A stretch of DNA of 64,000 bases, from NCBI GenBank assembly GCA_965661055.1, contig CBFICS010000002.1:1-64000 (forward strand), read 5' to 3'. Positions 1 through 9,289 of the stretch are shown one piece after another. Position 1 is the stretch's first letter. Each line of letters begins with the position of its first letter. The position numbers and the translations under genes were made by a program. Under the pieces are notes generated by a model that was not told the DNA's origin, made no database searches, and worked only from the letters and a program-made list of their open reading frames with translations. Origin of the DNA: CBFHSF01 sp965661055 (GTDB taxonomy: Bacteria; Bacteroidota; Bacteroidia; Flavobacteriales; Schleiferiaceae).

Positions 1-2
1 AA

Positions 3-1544
3 AACAAGCCTAGGTATAATGTCTTACTCAAAGACGATAAGACGTACCCTTGGATTTGCATAAAAAAAGAACCCTTTCCTAGAATATTTTCTACCCGTAG
101 AGTCATTAAAGACGGATCAGAATACTTGGGTCCCTTTCCTTCTGGAAAAGTGATGAAAACACTTCTTGAGCTGATCAAGCAGCTTTATACCATAAGGACT
201 TGTTCTCTGAACTTGAGTCCTGCCAATATTGATTCTGGAAAATACAGGGTATGCTTGGAGTATCACCTGAAAAACTGTTTGGGTCCCTGCGAAGGGTTGC
301 AAACTGAAAAAGAATATTTAGCAGATGTAGACTCTGCAAGAGACCTCATTAAAGGTAACTTTTCACACCTTATTAGTGAATTAAAAAAAACCATGGAGGA
401 GCAAGCCGTGGATATGGCTTTTGAAAGCGCACATCAAACAAAGGTAAAGATTGACCTACTGCAACAATACAAGGCAAAATCACTGGTGGTAAATCCAAAA
501 ATTACCGATGTAGATGTGTTTACCATACAGTCAGATGCTCAGTATGGATATGTCAATTTTTTGCGAATAAACGAAGGATCTATTGTTCAATCACATACCA
601 TCGAGATAAAGAAAAAGCTCGACGAAAGTGATGAAGAATTACTTCAATTCGGAGTTCTTGCACTACGTGAAAAGTTTAACTCAACCACCAAAGAGATATA
701 CCTTTCCATTCCCATAAGACTGCCTTTAGAAAAAGTCACGGTCACCATCCCCCAAAAGGGAGATAAAAAGAACCTTATTGACCTTTCTATAAGAAACGCC
801 TTGTTTTACCGACAAGATAAGCTAAAGAACATGCAAATCGTTGATCCAGATCGGCACCTAAACCGCATCATGAACCAAATGAAAATTGATTTGCGAATGC
901 CCGTAGAACCAAGACACATAGAGTGTTTTGACAACTCTAACATTCAAGGAACCAACCCTGTGGCCGCATGCGTGGTTTTTAAAAACGGAAAGCCTTCTAA
1001 AAAAGATTACCGCCATTTCAACATAAAAACCGTTGAAGGTCCTGATGACTTTGCCAGTATGGAAGAAGTGGTTTACAGACGATATAAAAGGTTACTGGAA
1101 GAAAAGCAGCCTTTACCAGACCTCATTGTGATAGATGGAGGTAAAGGACAATTAGGATCGGCACTGAAAAGCCTAGAAAAACTAGATCTCAGAGGCAAAA
1201 TCACCATTATTGGTATTGCCAAAAGGCTGGAAGAAATATACTTTCCGGGAGATTCCATACCTCTTTACTTAGATAAAAAATCAGAATCGTTAAAGATTAT
1301 TCAGCAAGCAAGAAACGAAGCGCACCGTTTTGGAATTACCCATCACAGAAACAAAAGGTCTAAACACAACCTCAACTCAAGTTTAGAAGACATCAAGGGC
1401 ATTGGTAAAGCCACGATTACTGAACTATTAAAAACGTATAAAAACATTAAGGGAATTCGCGAAGCTAGCCTGGATTCCTTAACTTCATCCATAGGAAAAA
1501 GCAAAGCCGAAATTATTAGAGCTCACTTCGATCAAAAAAAATGA
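3..1544 (+). CDS. uvrC: UvrABC excinuclease subunit C, 5'-truncated by window edge
   Basis: UvrC makes the two incisions around a DNA lesion in nucleotide excision repair, acting with UvrA and UvrB in the cytoplasm. The reading frame is open to the left edge, and codons from position 3 already encode the end of the GIY-YIG domain (NKPRYNVLLKDDKTYPWICI), so the true start lies outside. About 513 residues are visible; the family is usually near 600. Next comes the Cys-containing linker, then a UVR helix for UvrB contact (around KKTMEEQAVDMAFESA). The RNase H-like nuclease domain follows, with HIECFDNSNIQG, LIVIDGGKGQL and HRFGITHHR supplying catalytic Asp and His residues. A C-terminal helix-hairpin-helix (IKGIGKATITELL) ends the protein. 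The TTG at 126 is not the start. The stop overlaps the next gene by 4 bp (ATGA), which suggests co-transcription with the phospholipase genes. Confidence 0.97.
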   Translation, partial: NKPRYNVLLKDDKTYPWICIKKEPFPRIFSTRRVIKDGSEYLGPFPSGKVMKTLLELIKQLYTIRTCSLNLSPANIDSGKYRVCLEYHLKNCLGPCEGLQTEKEYLADVDSARDLIKGNFSHLISELKKTMEEQAVDMAFESAHQTKVKIDLLQQYKAKSLVVNPKITDVDVFTIQSDAQYGYVNFLRINEGSIVQSHTIEIKKKLDESDEELLQFGVLALREKFNSTTKEIYLSIPIRLPLEKVTVTIPQKGDKKNLIDLSIRNALFYRQDKLKNMQIVDPDRHLNRIMNQMKIDLRMPVEPRHIECFDNSNIQGTNPVAACVVFKNGKPSKKDYRHFNIKTVEGPDDFASMEEVVYRRYKRLLEEKQPLPDLIVIDGGKGQLGSALKSLEKLDLRGKITIIGIAKRLEEIYFPGDSIPLYLDKKSESLKIIQQARNEAHRFGITHHRNKRSKHNLNSSLEDIKGIGKATITELLKTYKNIKGIREASLDSLTSSIGKSKAEIIRAHFDQKK

Positions 1545-3688
1545 AACACCCTTTAATCGCCCTATTCTCAATATTGTCCTTTTTTTCTTGGGGGCAAACT
1601 ACCGTAGGACTTGCCCTTAGTGGAGGGGGTGCTAAAGGAATGGCACACATTGGTGTCTTAAGGGCGCTAGAAGAAAACAACATCAAAATAGATTACATCT
1701 CTGGGACATCTATGGGGGCGGTTGTGGGTGCATTATATTCTATTGGATATTCTGTAGATGACATAGAAAAGTATCTGAAAAAGGTCAATTGGGAAGCCGT
1801 TTTAACCAATGATATTCCGAGAGATCGACTCGGATTTCTAGATAGAACCACCGAAGAAAAATACCTGCTTAGTTTTAAAATCACCGAAAAATCAATCGAC
1901 CTGCCCAATGCCTTTAACTACGGATACAACATGTTAAAGGAACTTGATTACTTAACCCAGGCGGTCCACAATCAAGAAGACTTTTCAAAATTTAAAATTC
2001 CCTTTTCTGCAGTGGCAACGGACCTTGAAACGGGAGAGGCAAAGGTTTTTGAGTCCGGAAACCTAGCACAGATTCTTAGAGCCTCGGCCGCATTTCCTTC
2101 GGTTTTTAGCCCCTTTGAAATAAACGGACATCTATACGTTGACGGCGGGGTGACCAACAACCTACCCATTGATGTATTAAATAAAAAAGGGGTGACTCAC
2201 ATCATAGCAGTAGACGTTCAAGCCACCCTTTATTCAAAAGAAAAGTTGACTTCTATTGACAAGGTACTAGAACAAGTTGTAAGCTTTCAAAACAATGCGT
2301 ACACCAAAGAGCAGCTAGAAAATGCAGACATTCTTATTCAGCCAGAGGTAAAATCGTTTACCATTCAAGATTATCAGTATTCTGACAGCATCATTCGATT
2401 GGGGTACGCGGAAACAAATAAGTACATCACTGAAATTAAAGACTGGAAAACTGACAGTCTATTGTCTTCGTCCCCAAGTTCAATCCCAAAAGACACGGTC
2501 TTTATTCAGAATATTGAAGTCTTAGGAAATGAGTTTACTTCATCGTCCTTTATTAAAGGAAAAGTTGATTTTTCTAAGCCAAGAAACTATACCACAAAGC
2601 AAATTGAATATAGCCTTGACAAGCTTTTTGCCACTCAATTTTACAAGTCTGTCAGTTACTTGATCATCCCCTTAGATACTTCTTATACCCTACAAATAGA
2701 AGTTGTTGAAAGACCTGAAAAAGCACTTTTTAGATTTGGCATTAACTACAACGATGATTTCAAAGCAGCCCTTTTAACCAACTTGACGCTAAGAAACATC
2801 CTCTTTGAAAACTCAAAATTCTCTTTAGACCTTGCCATCAGTGAAAATCCAAGATTTCAAATTCAATTGATGTCAGAAAAAGGACTTATTCCTGCATTGG
2901 GACTGAAAATTTCTGGCAAACAGTTCGTCGGTAAGTTATATCAAAGCAGAAAGGTCTTGTCATCCTACGTGCAAAGAGACTTTTCACTTGATGTGTTTAT
3001 TCAGTCTACCTTTTATGATTATTTCACGGTTGGTGGAGGGGTAAAGTTTGAAAACCTTGCCTTAAATCAAAACATTGGCACATTCCCGCTAGACGGTTTT
3101 AATAATAACTACCTTCATTATTACGCCTTTTTAAATTTCGACAACCTCAACAAAACCTTCAAGCCCACCAAAGGGCTTTCGCTTATTGGTAACGGAAACA
3201 TCATATCTAAGCAAGCAAATGTAAAAGGGTTCTTTGAGCCCTCCTCAATAATATCACTGCGGTTAAATCAAGCCTTTGAGCCCTTTTCAAAATGGGGTCT
3301 TTCGTATTCGGTAGTGGGTGCTACCACCATCGGCCCCTCAGAAGATTTTCCATACCAGATTTTTCTAGGAGGTGCGGGTCAATCCTATCCAAACTTTAGC
3401 TTTCCATTTTTGGGATATCGATTTGGTGAACTCATCGGTAAAAACGCATTATCATTAGGGGGAGAATTGTTTTATGAGCCGTGGAATAACCACTTCTTTT
3501 CTGCCAAGGCAAACATTGGAAAGATGGAGACCTCTTTTGAAAACCTCTTTAACTCTAATTTGCTCCTCGATGGTTATGGTGTAGCATACGGCTATTTATC
3601 ACCCTTAGGTCCCATGGAAGTAACGGTCATGACCTCGAGTAATCACAGCGATATTTTTACGTACTTTAGCTTAGGATATTGGTTTTGA
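1541..3688 (+). CDS. Patatin-like phospholipase with POTRA and outer-membrane barrel
   Basis: Predicted outer-membrane or secreted lipid hydrolase of 715 residues. A signal peptide covers about residues 1-18 (ending SWGQ). The patatin domain follows, with oxyanion-hole GGGAKG at 28-33, nucleophile motif GTSMG with Ser57, and catalytic Asp in YVDGGVTNN near residue 200. A POTRA-like segment begins near VFIQNIEVLGNEF. A C-terminal barrel resembling the BamA/surface-antigen family ends in an aromatic residue (LGYWF). This order is that of type Vd (PlpD-like) autotransporters, where the barrel displays or exports the lipase; export of this protein is inferred. It overlaps uvrC by 4 bp and the next, paralogous gene by 1 bp, so the pair is probably translationally coupled. 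Substrate is unknown. Confidence 0.93.
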   Translation: MKHPLIALFSILSFFSWGQTTVGLALSGGGAKGMAHIGVLRALEENNIKIDYISGTSMGAVVGALYSIGYSVDDIEKYLKKVNWEAVLTNDIPRDRLGFLDRTTEEKYLLSFKITEKSIDLPNAFNYGYNMLKELDYLTQAVHNQEDFSKFKIPFSAVATDLETGEAKVFESGNLAQILRASAAFPSVFSPFEINGHLYVDGGVTNNLPIDVLNKKGVTHIIAVDVQATLYSKEKLTSIDKVLEQVVSFQNNAYTKEQLENADILIQPEVKSFTIQDYQYSDSIIRLGYAETNKYITEIKDWKTDSLLSSSPSSIPKDTVFIQNIEVLGNEFTSSSFIKGKVDFSKPRNYTTKQIEYSLDKLFATQFYKSVSYLIIPLDTSYTLQIEVVERPEKALFRFGINYNDDFKAALLTNLTLRNILFENSKFSLDLAISENPRFQIQLMSEKGLIPALGLKISGKQFVGKLYQSRKVLSSYVQRDFSLDVFIQSTFYDYFTVGGGVKFENLALNQNIGTFPLDGFNNNYLHYYAFLNFDNLNKTFKPTKGLSLIGNGNIISKQANVKGFFEPSSIISLRLNQAFEPFSKWGLSYSVVGATTIGPSEDFPYQIFLGGAGQSYPNFSFPFLGYRFGELIGKNALSLGGELFYEPWNNHFFSAKANIGKMETSFENLFNSNLLLDGYGVAYGYLSPLGPMEVTVMTSSNHSDIFTYFSLGYWF

Positions 3689-5904
3689 TGAAAAAGAATT
3701 TTGCCATAATACTATTTCTGTTTTCCGCTTTCGCGGGATATGGACAAGCAAGAAAAACAGTCGGAATTGTTCTTTCTGGTGGCGGAGCTAAGGGATTTGC
3801 CCATATTGGAGTACTAAGAGTTTTAGACAGCCTTGAAATTCCGATTGACTACATTGGAGGAACTTCTATGGGCGGTATTGTCGGTGGGCTTACGGCCATT
3901 GGATATTCTCCCGATCAAATTCAAAAAGAAATACTCAGTGCAGATTGGAACGACCTCTTAGATCAAAAGGCTCAAAGAAAACACCTAAAGCTTTATGAGA
4001 AGCAGGCAAGGGAAAGGTATTTTTTAACCTTAGAAATGTCAAATAAAGGAAATATTAAATTACCTGGAGGAATCAATAATGGTCAAAAAATAACCGCTCT
4101 TTTTTCACAACTAACCTATCAATACCATGGAAATTTAGACTTTTCAAAAGACCTAAAAATTCCTTTTTTTTGTGTTGCAACAGAATTAAATTCTGGAAAA
4201 GAACGCGTATTAAACAAGGGAGAAATTTACCAAGCACTAAGGGCTACCATGAGCATACCTTCCTTGTTTTCACCCTATAAATTTCAAGGTAAATACATGA
4301 TAGACGGCGGAACCGTAAATAACTTTCCAGCCGATCATATCAAAGAATTAGGTGCAGACATTATTATCGGGGTAGATGTTCAAACTACGTTTTCTGATAC
4401 CATAAGTGATCCTACTCTACTCAAGGTACTTGAAAAAACGGGAATGTATGTAAACGCCAATACCACAAAAGAAAGAGAAAGTCTATGCGACCTAATTATT
4501 AAGCCTAAAATGAATGGCTTTGGGGTAACCTCCTTTGAAATGGGTCTTGAAATTATTAAAGAAGGGGAAAGAGCTGCAAGGAGACAAATGGACCAGTTAT
4601 TGGAAATTAAGGCTTCACTAAATAACTATCGCTATAATAACCAGGAGAATTACCAAACCCCAGACAGTTTAATAATAAAAAGTATAGAAATTGAAGGCCT
4701 TAATAGAGTTACAAAAAAACAATTGCTAGGAACCTTAGGGTTAGTTCCTGGAAAATGGTATTCAGAAGATAAAGTCAATTATGCTATTCAAAATGTAAAT
4801 GGAACCGGATGGTTAAAAAATATTGAATATTCGGTTTCTGATACTGGAGTGTTAACTATCCAAGTTGAAGAAAAAGAATCTTTAGCAGACATTAGATTAG
4901 GATTGCGCTATGATCCAGACTTTAAGAGTACCCTTTTACTTAATTTCACCTCAAGACACCTTTTTTTAAAAGGATCGACCTTTAACCTTGATGTTGGCTT
5001 TAGTGAATCTCCAAGGATTCGCCTTCTTTACTTTTGGGACAATGGATCAAAGCCAGGATATGGAATAACCGCAAGATTTGTTAGCTACCAATCTTCCCTA
5101 TATATCCAAGATAATATTTTAGGGAGATTTAGGCAAAATGATTTTTTAGCAAAAGTATTTATGGCCAAACTTTGGTCAAATAACACCACTTTTATGATGG
5201 GTGGAGAACTACAGCATATTGACCTAAAATCCAATGATCTTTACATTAAAGATGCCTTCCAAACCTCCGATCAATCTACCTTAAACGCAATGGCGTTTTT
5301 TAGTTTAGAATTCGATTCTCGAAATCGAGCAAATTATGGATCCACAGGAGCTTATTTAAAATTTAAGGCAAGGGCCTATTTTTTGGAGTTGAACACCTCT
5401 ACTTTTAACTCTACTTTTCCTATTGGATTGCGGTTAGATTGGGTGAAAAACTATAAATACTCATCGCGATACAGTCAAGCAACGGACATAACCCTTGGCG
5501 CAACCTTAGGGACATTAAATCAGTACCCATACAATTATAATCTCGGCGGGTTAGGACAAAATTATGTGAATAATTCAATTCCTTTTTACGGATATCACTT
5601 CAACCAAAACCTATTATTTTATCTAGGAGAAAATGCTGTTATTTATGGAAATCAACTAGCAAAAATCGCCTGGAATCACCAATATGAAATTTTCAATAAC
5701 CATTTTATAAAGACAGGGGTAAACGGAGCCTTAGTTTTTGACGATTTCGAGGCCTTGGCACAAAGAGATGAGTCAAAATTATTAGGCGGATTTTTAATTG
5801 AGTATGGAATTAACACCATAGTAGGACCAATTTCTTTTTCGACCCATAAATCTTTTGAATATTCTGATTGGTTGTTGTATTTAAATTTAGGATTTTGGTT
5901 TTAA
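3688..5904 (+). CDS. Second patatin-like phospholipase with POTRA and outer-membrane barrel
   Basis: Tandem paralogue of the preceding gene, 738 residues from the ATG at 3688, which overlaps the upstream TGA by one base. The signal peptide is about residues 1-19 (ending AGYGQ). GGGAKG lies at 31-36, GTSMG carries Ser60, and MIDGGTVNNFP carries the catalytic Asp. A POTRA-like region (SIEIEGLNRVTKKQL) precedes a barrel ending LNLGFWF. The catalytic dyad is intact in both copies, so neither looks like a decayed duplicate. The coding sequence is visibly more AT-rich in its third positions than the first copy, suggesting an old duplication. Its stop overlaps the convergent cardiolipin synthase gene. 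Likely substrates are membrane lipids or exogenous lipids, but this cannot be told from sequence. Confidence 0.93.
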   Translation: MKKNFAIILFLFSAFAGYGQARKTVGIVLSGGGAKGFAHIGVLRVLDSLEIPIDYIGGTSMGGIVGGLTAIGYSPDQIQKEILSADWNDLLDQKAQRKHLKLYEKQARERYFLTLEMSNKGNIKLPGGINNGQKITALFSQLTYQYHGNLDFSKDLKIPFFCVATELNSGKERVLNKGEIYQALRATMSIPSLFSPYKFQGKYMIDGGTVNNFPADHIKELGADIIIGVDVQTTFSDTISDPTLLKVLEKTGMYVNANTTKERESLCDLIIKPKMNGFGVTSFEMGLEIIKEGERAARRQMDQLLEIKASLNNYRYNNQENYQTPDSLIIKSIEIEGLNRVTKKQLLGTLGLVPGKWYSEDKVNYAIQNVNGTGWLKNIEYSVSDTGVLTIQVEEKESLADIRLGLRYDPDFKSTLLLNFTSRHLFLKGSTFNLDVGFSESPRIRLLYFWDNGSKPGYGITARFVSYQSSLYIQDNILGRFRQNDFLAKVFMAKLWSNNTTFMMGGELQHIDLKSNDLYIKDAFQTSDQSTLNAMAFFSLEFDSRNRANYGSTGAYLKFKARAYFLELNTSTFNSTFPIGLRLDWVKNYKYSSRYSQATDITLGATLGTLNQYPYNYNLGGLGQNYVNNSIPFYGYHFNQNLLFYLGENAVIYGNQLAKIAWNHQYEIFNNHFIKTGVNGALVFDDFEALAQRDESKLLGGFLIEYGINTIVGPISFSTHKSFEYSDWLLYLNLGFWF

Positions 5905-7370
5905 AGAATCGGAGCAATCAGCCGCGCTAATGATTCAATTATTCTCTTTCTAATGGTTCTTTTATCCCAACGGCTTAACCAAAGCGATTCGCAATCGTTG
6001 CAATCTTCTAAAAACATTTCTTTTACCTGAATGGCGAAGTCTTCGTCATAAACAAAAGCATTGATTTCAAAATTAATATCAAAGCTTCTATTGTCAAAGT
6101 TAGCCGTGCCTACGGTGGCCATCTGATCATCAACCACCAGAGTTTTTGCATGAACAAATCCCTTTTCATACAAATACACTCTTACCCCTGCCTTTAACAA
6201 AGGCTTCATGTAGCTCATTGATGCTGCCTGGGTAATAAAGGTGTCCGCTTTTTTAGGAATCAAGATTCTAACATCTACTCCCGACAAGGCCGCAGATAAC
6301 AAAGCGGTGTTTAAGGCTTCATTAGGAATAAAATAAGGAGTGGTGATATAAACATAGTCCTTTGCGTTGTTAATAGCGGAAAAGATTCCATACATAATGC
6401 CTGCCCAATCAGAATCAGGACCACTAGTGGCAATCTGTGTTAGGATAAGGTCCGATAAATCAGATTCCGGAAAGTAAGTAGCGTCAAGGCCAAGCTTTTC
6501 ATTGTGAACAAACTCCCAATTCAAATAAAATGCCAGTTGAAGTCCTTTAACGGCATCTCCTTCTATTTTCAAATGAGTATCTCTCCAATATAACTTATTG
6601 TCATAGCTATTGGAATATCGGCTGCTGAGATTTATTCCTCCAACAAACCCAACTTTACCATCCACTACAGTGATTTTTCTATGATCTCTAAAATTAGCTT
6701 TTGAGGTAAAATTTGGAAACAAAACGGGCATAAACGGTGCCACGAGTACTCCAGAAGCTTTCAGTTTATTAATGTCAGACCGATTAAACCCCGTGCTACC
6801 CACAGCATCGTAAATTATTCGAACCTCGACCCCCTCTTTGCGTTTGTCAATCAGCAGGTCAATGACCTTGTGAAGTAAGGGCCCTGATTCAATGATGTAA
6901 TAATCTAAATGGATGTGATGAACCGCAGATTTAAGAGCCTCCATCCATAAAGGGAACTTTACTTCGCCGTTTTTCAAAAGGGTAACTTGATTGTTCAGGG
7001 TGAGCAAGGCATTTTCATTCTTCAATAAGGCTTTTGCGGTTTTGAGTTGAGTTCCTAAAATGGACTCCAGTTCAGGCTCCAACTCAACAATATCTTTGAG
7101 AATTTCTTCCGAAAAGGTTTTTACCTTTTCATTGTCCATTAGGTTCTTTCTCTTAAAGAGTTTTTGTTTTCTAAGGTTTTGTCCGAAGAGAATGTATACA
7201 ACCAACCCGAAGTAAGGAAAAAGAAACAAAACTAATAAATAAGCTATGGTTTTTGGTGGATTCCTGTTTTCCAACAAAATACCTATAGAAAGTAAAATGG
7301 CGAGTCCATAATATATACCTGTAATCACGACCCATGGGTCGATGGAAAATTCACTTTCTATAAAATTCAT
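5901..7370 (-). CDS. cls: Cardiolipin synthase (PLD family)
   Basis: Membrane enzyme that condenses phosphatidylglycerol (or a related donor) into cardiolipin. At 489 residues it has normal length for Cls. Two N-terminal membrane helices form the PLDc_N domain (about residues 12-32 and 43-62). Two phospholipase D motifs follow: DHRKITVVDGKVGFVGG near residue 230 and HAKTLVVDDQMATVGTANFD near 405. Both supply the H-x-K-x4-D catalytic residues. The gene is convergent with the patatin pair and overlaps it by 3-4 bp. That puts a phospholipid synthase next to two lipases, but on opposite strands, so a functional link is only suggestive. Confidence 0.94.
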   Translation of the reverse strand: MNFIESEFSIDPWVVITGIYYGLAILLSIGILLENRNPPKTIAYLLVLFLFPYFGLVVYILFGQNLRKQKLFKRKNLMDNEKVKTFSEEILKDIVELEPELESILGTQLKTAKALLKNENALLTLNNQVTLLKNGEVKFPLWMEALKSAVHHIHLDYYIIESGPLLHKVIDLLIDKRKEGVEVRIIYDAVGSTGFNRSDINKLKASGVLVAPFMPVLFPNFTSKANFRDHRKITVVDGKVGFVGGINLSSRYSNSYDNKLYWRDTHLKIEGDAVKGLQLAFYLNWEFVHNEKLGLDATYFPESDLSDLILTQIATSGPDSDWAGIMYGIFSAINNAKDYVYITTPYFIPNEALNTALLSAALSGVDVRILIPKKADTFITQAASMSYMKPLLKAGVRVYLYEKGFVHAKTLVVDDQMATVGTANFDNRSFDINFEINAFVYDEDFAIQVKEMFLEDCNDCESLWLSRWDKRTIRKRIIESLARLIAPIL

Positions 7371-7421
7371 ACCCTAAATTAAACAAATGAAATCTTTTTC
7401 CATCCATAAATAAGAAATCAT

Positions 7422-7429
7422 TAATTTTG
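7422..7429 (+). promoter_or_regulatory. Bacteroidota -7 element for the Lrp/AsnC gene
   Basis: TAATTTTG matches TAnnTTTG. It ends 21 nt before the ATG at 7451 and overlaps the in-frame TTG at 7427, which argues against that longer start. No convincing -33 TTG was found at the expected spacing. Confidence 0.55.
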
Positions 7430-7450
7430 GCGCATAAAAATCTCCCAACT

Positions 7451-7933
7451 ATGCACTCAAGTATTGACGATTTAGACTTCAAAATCCTTCATCAGTTACA
7501 ACAAGATGGTCGTAAAAGCTTTACCGATATAGCAAAAGATCTTAATGTTTCTGTGGGAACTATTAGAAATCGAGTAACTCGTCTTCTTGATGATGAAACC
7601 TTACGAGTAATCGGAATGGTTGATCCAAACCAAATTGGATTTCACTCGTATGCTAACATCCTTATTAAGGTTCAGCCAGTAGAGGTAGTTGAAGAAGTTT
7701 CAAAAGCGATTTCAGAAATTCCTGAAGTCAGTTTCTTAGCCCTTATTTCTGGCGAGCATGACTTAGAAGTTCACGTTCAGTGTAGAGACAATGATCACTT
7801 AATTGAATTAATGAACAATAAGGTTTTTGCACTTAAAGGAGTAAGCTCTACCAAGACCCAAATGTATTTCAAGGTCGTGAAAATTGCCCAGCCAGACCTT
7901 AGCCTTGTTCGCCCTGGTTACAACCAAAAGTAA
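7451..7933 (+). CDS. Lrp/AsnC family transcriptional regulator
   Basis: Feast/famine-type regulator of 160 residues that usually binds DNA as dimers or octamers and responds to amino acids. An N-terminal winged helix-turn-helix (about residues 5-60, with SFTDIAKDLNVSVGTIRNRV as the helices) precedes an RAM ligand-binding domain (about 70-150). The ATG at 7451 is chosen because a TAnnTTTG promoter element covers the upstream TTG at 7427 and family members start just before the DxxDxxIL helix. It is a single-gene unit between convergent cls and the REC-HisKA-REC gene. Its regulon cannot be read from the sequence. Confidence 0.93.
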   Translation: MHSSIDDLDFKILHQLQQDGRKSFTDIAKDLNVSVGTIRNRVTRLLDDETLRVIGMVDPNQIGFHSYANILIKVQPVEVVEEVSKAISEIPEVSFLALISGEHDLEVHVQCRDNDHLIELMNNKVFALKGVSSTKTQMYFKVVKIAQPDLSLVRPGYNQK

Positions 7934-8045
7934 GGGATCTATTCGATAGGGATGTTTGTGTATTCTAGATTTTTATTATCTTAAAACTCCAAACTACCGA
8001 TTATTTAACCTAGGCAATTATTAACCTACGACCAAAAATTCGCCT

Positions 8046-9089
8046 ATGCCGCCACTAAATTTGCGCAATAACACTATTGTGCTAATAACTGCTTCACCAG
8101 AAGAATCGGAACGATTTATCTCTATTTTAAATTCTGAGAAATACAATGTAGCTGCCTTTAACACCGGAGTTGAGGCATTGGAGTTTTTATCCTCAGAGCC
8201 CTATGTTCAAGCGGTAATCTGCGACTATACGCTTCAGCCGGACTTTTCAGGTATTGACTTTGCTCAAGCTTTTAGAAAAAAGCCTCAGTACCTTACGGCA
8301 CCTATGATCTTTTTATCAAACTCTGCATCTGCAGAAGAGATAAAAAATGGAATCATGTGTGGAGCTGATGATTATTTAATTCGCCCCATTGATGATAGAC
8401 TGCTACTAACATCTGTGAAATCAAACATTACCCGCGCTGAAAAAATCAGCCTTGAAAGGGAGGTTTTTGGGAGAAAGATCGAGACCCAAGAAGATCTTTT
8501 TAAGGAAATTTCCATTTTAAACTCTCATCATATTAGAGGTCCGTTGTCAAACCTAATGGGCATCATTGAACACCTAAACGAAGAGGTTATTGAAAAAAAT
8601 GAGGTGGTTAATGACCTCAGGGTTCAAGTGACAGAGATAGAAAAAATTATCCGCATGGTGGCGGGTAGGTTAAACCATTTCAAAGGGAATAAAGACTACC
8701 GTTTTAGGACGATTAAAAATACTGGAAAGCCCTTTAAGATTATGTTTTTGGACGATGATGATATCCAATTGAAGATTGTGAGAAGCATGATTGAAAGGTA
8801 TTATCCCAATGTAGAAATTGAAATTTCAAGCCTCATTGGTCACGCCATTGACAAAATTCAAAATGGGAATTACGATTTAGTAATCTGTGACATTAACATG
8901 CCAAAGATATCTGGATTTGAGGTAGTAGAAATCTTAAACCAAACGCGCCCAGACATTCCAATAATCATATTAACCTCTAGCCTGCACAACAAGGATGTAT
9001 GGAGAGCGATAAACTTCCCAAATGTTTATCAGTTTTTGCACAAGCCGCTTTCAATGCATAGTTTTTCAAAGATATTTTCAGAAAACTAA
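8046..9089 (+). CDS. REC-HisKA-like-REC signalling protein without kinase ATPase domain
   Basis: This 347-residue cytoplasmic protein has two receiver domains around a dimerisation/phosphotransfer-like helix pair. REC1 (about residues 10-127) keeps the phosphoacceptor Asp (VICDYTLQPD). It lacks the usual N-terminal acidic pair (LITASPEES instead) and has Arg in place of the conserved Lys (LIRPID). The middle (about 150-205) carries an H-box, SHHIRGPLSNLMGI, typical of Bacteroidota sensor kinases. No HATPase domain follows. REC2 (about 228-345) looks fully competent: LDDDD acidic cluster, CDINMPKISG acceptor, LTSS and HKP. The protein may be a phosphorelay intermediate or a kinase-binding decoy rather than an active kinase. 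It lies alone, with no partner kinase beside it. The domain calls are firm; the role is inferred. Confidence 0.88.
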   Translation: MPPLNLRNNTIVLITASPEESERFISILNSEKYNVAAFNTGVEALEFLSSEPYVQAVICDYTLQPDFSGIDFAQAFRKKPQYLTAPMIFLSNSASAEEIKNGIMCGADDYLIRPIDDRLLLTSVKSNITRAEKISLEREVFGRKIETQEDLFKEISILNSHHIRGPLSNLMGIIEHLNEEVIEKNEVVNDLRVQVTEIEKIIRMVAGRLNHFKGNKDYRFRTIKNTGKPFKIMFLDDDDIQLKIVRSMIERYYPNVEIEISSLIGHAIDKIQNGNYDLVICDINMPKISGFEVVEILNQTRPDIPIIILTSSLHNKDVWRAINFPNVYQFLHKPLSMHSFSKIFSEN

Positions 9090-9246
9090 GGTCCAAAGCA
9101 GATATACTCGGCTAACCCTCGACTAATAAAAAAATTCTCATTAATTTAACTAGGGGAGGAGGCTTGGAGGCCCCGGGCGGAACTCTTGAGGTAAACGCTT
9201 ACACATCAGAACCAAACAGGACCAAAATCACCTCTTTAGAAATCAA

Positions 9247-9274
9247 AAAAAAGCCACCCAATGGGTGGCTTTTA
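9247..9274. terminator. Bidirectional rho-independent terminator downstream of sodA
   Basis: Stem GCCACCC/GGGTGGC (9253-9259 and 9263-9269) with a 3-nt loop, flanked by an A run on the left and a T run on the right. It terminates sodA on the minus strand and could also end a plus-strand transcript from the 9090-9246 gap. The same stem recurs at 41427-41456. Confidence 0.85.
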
Positions 9275-9289
9275 ACTTCGGGCAAAATA

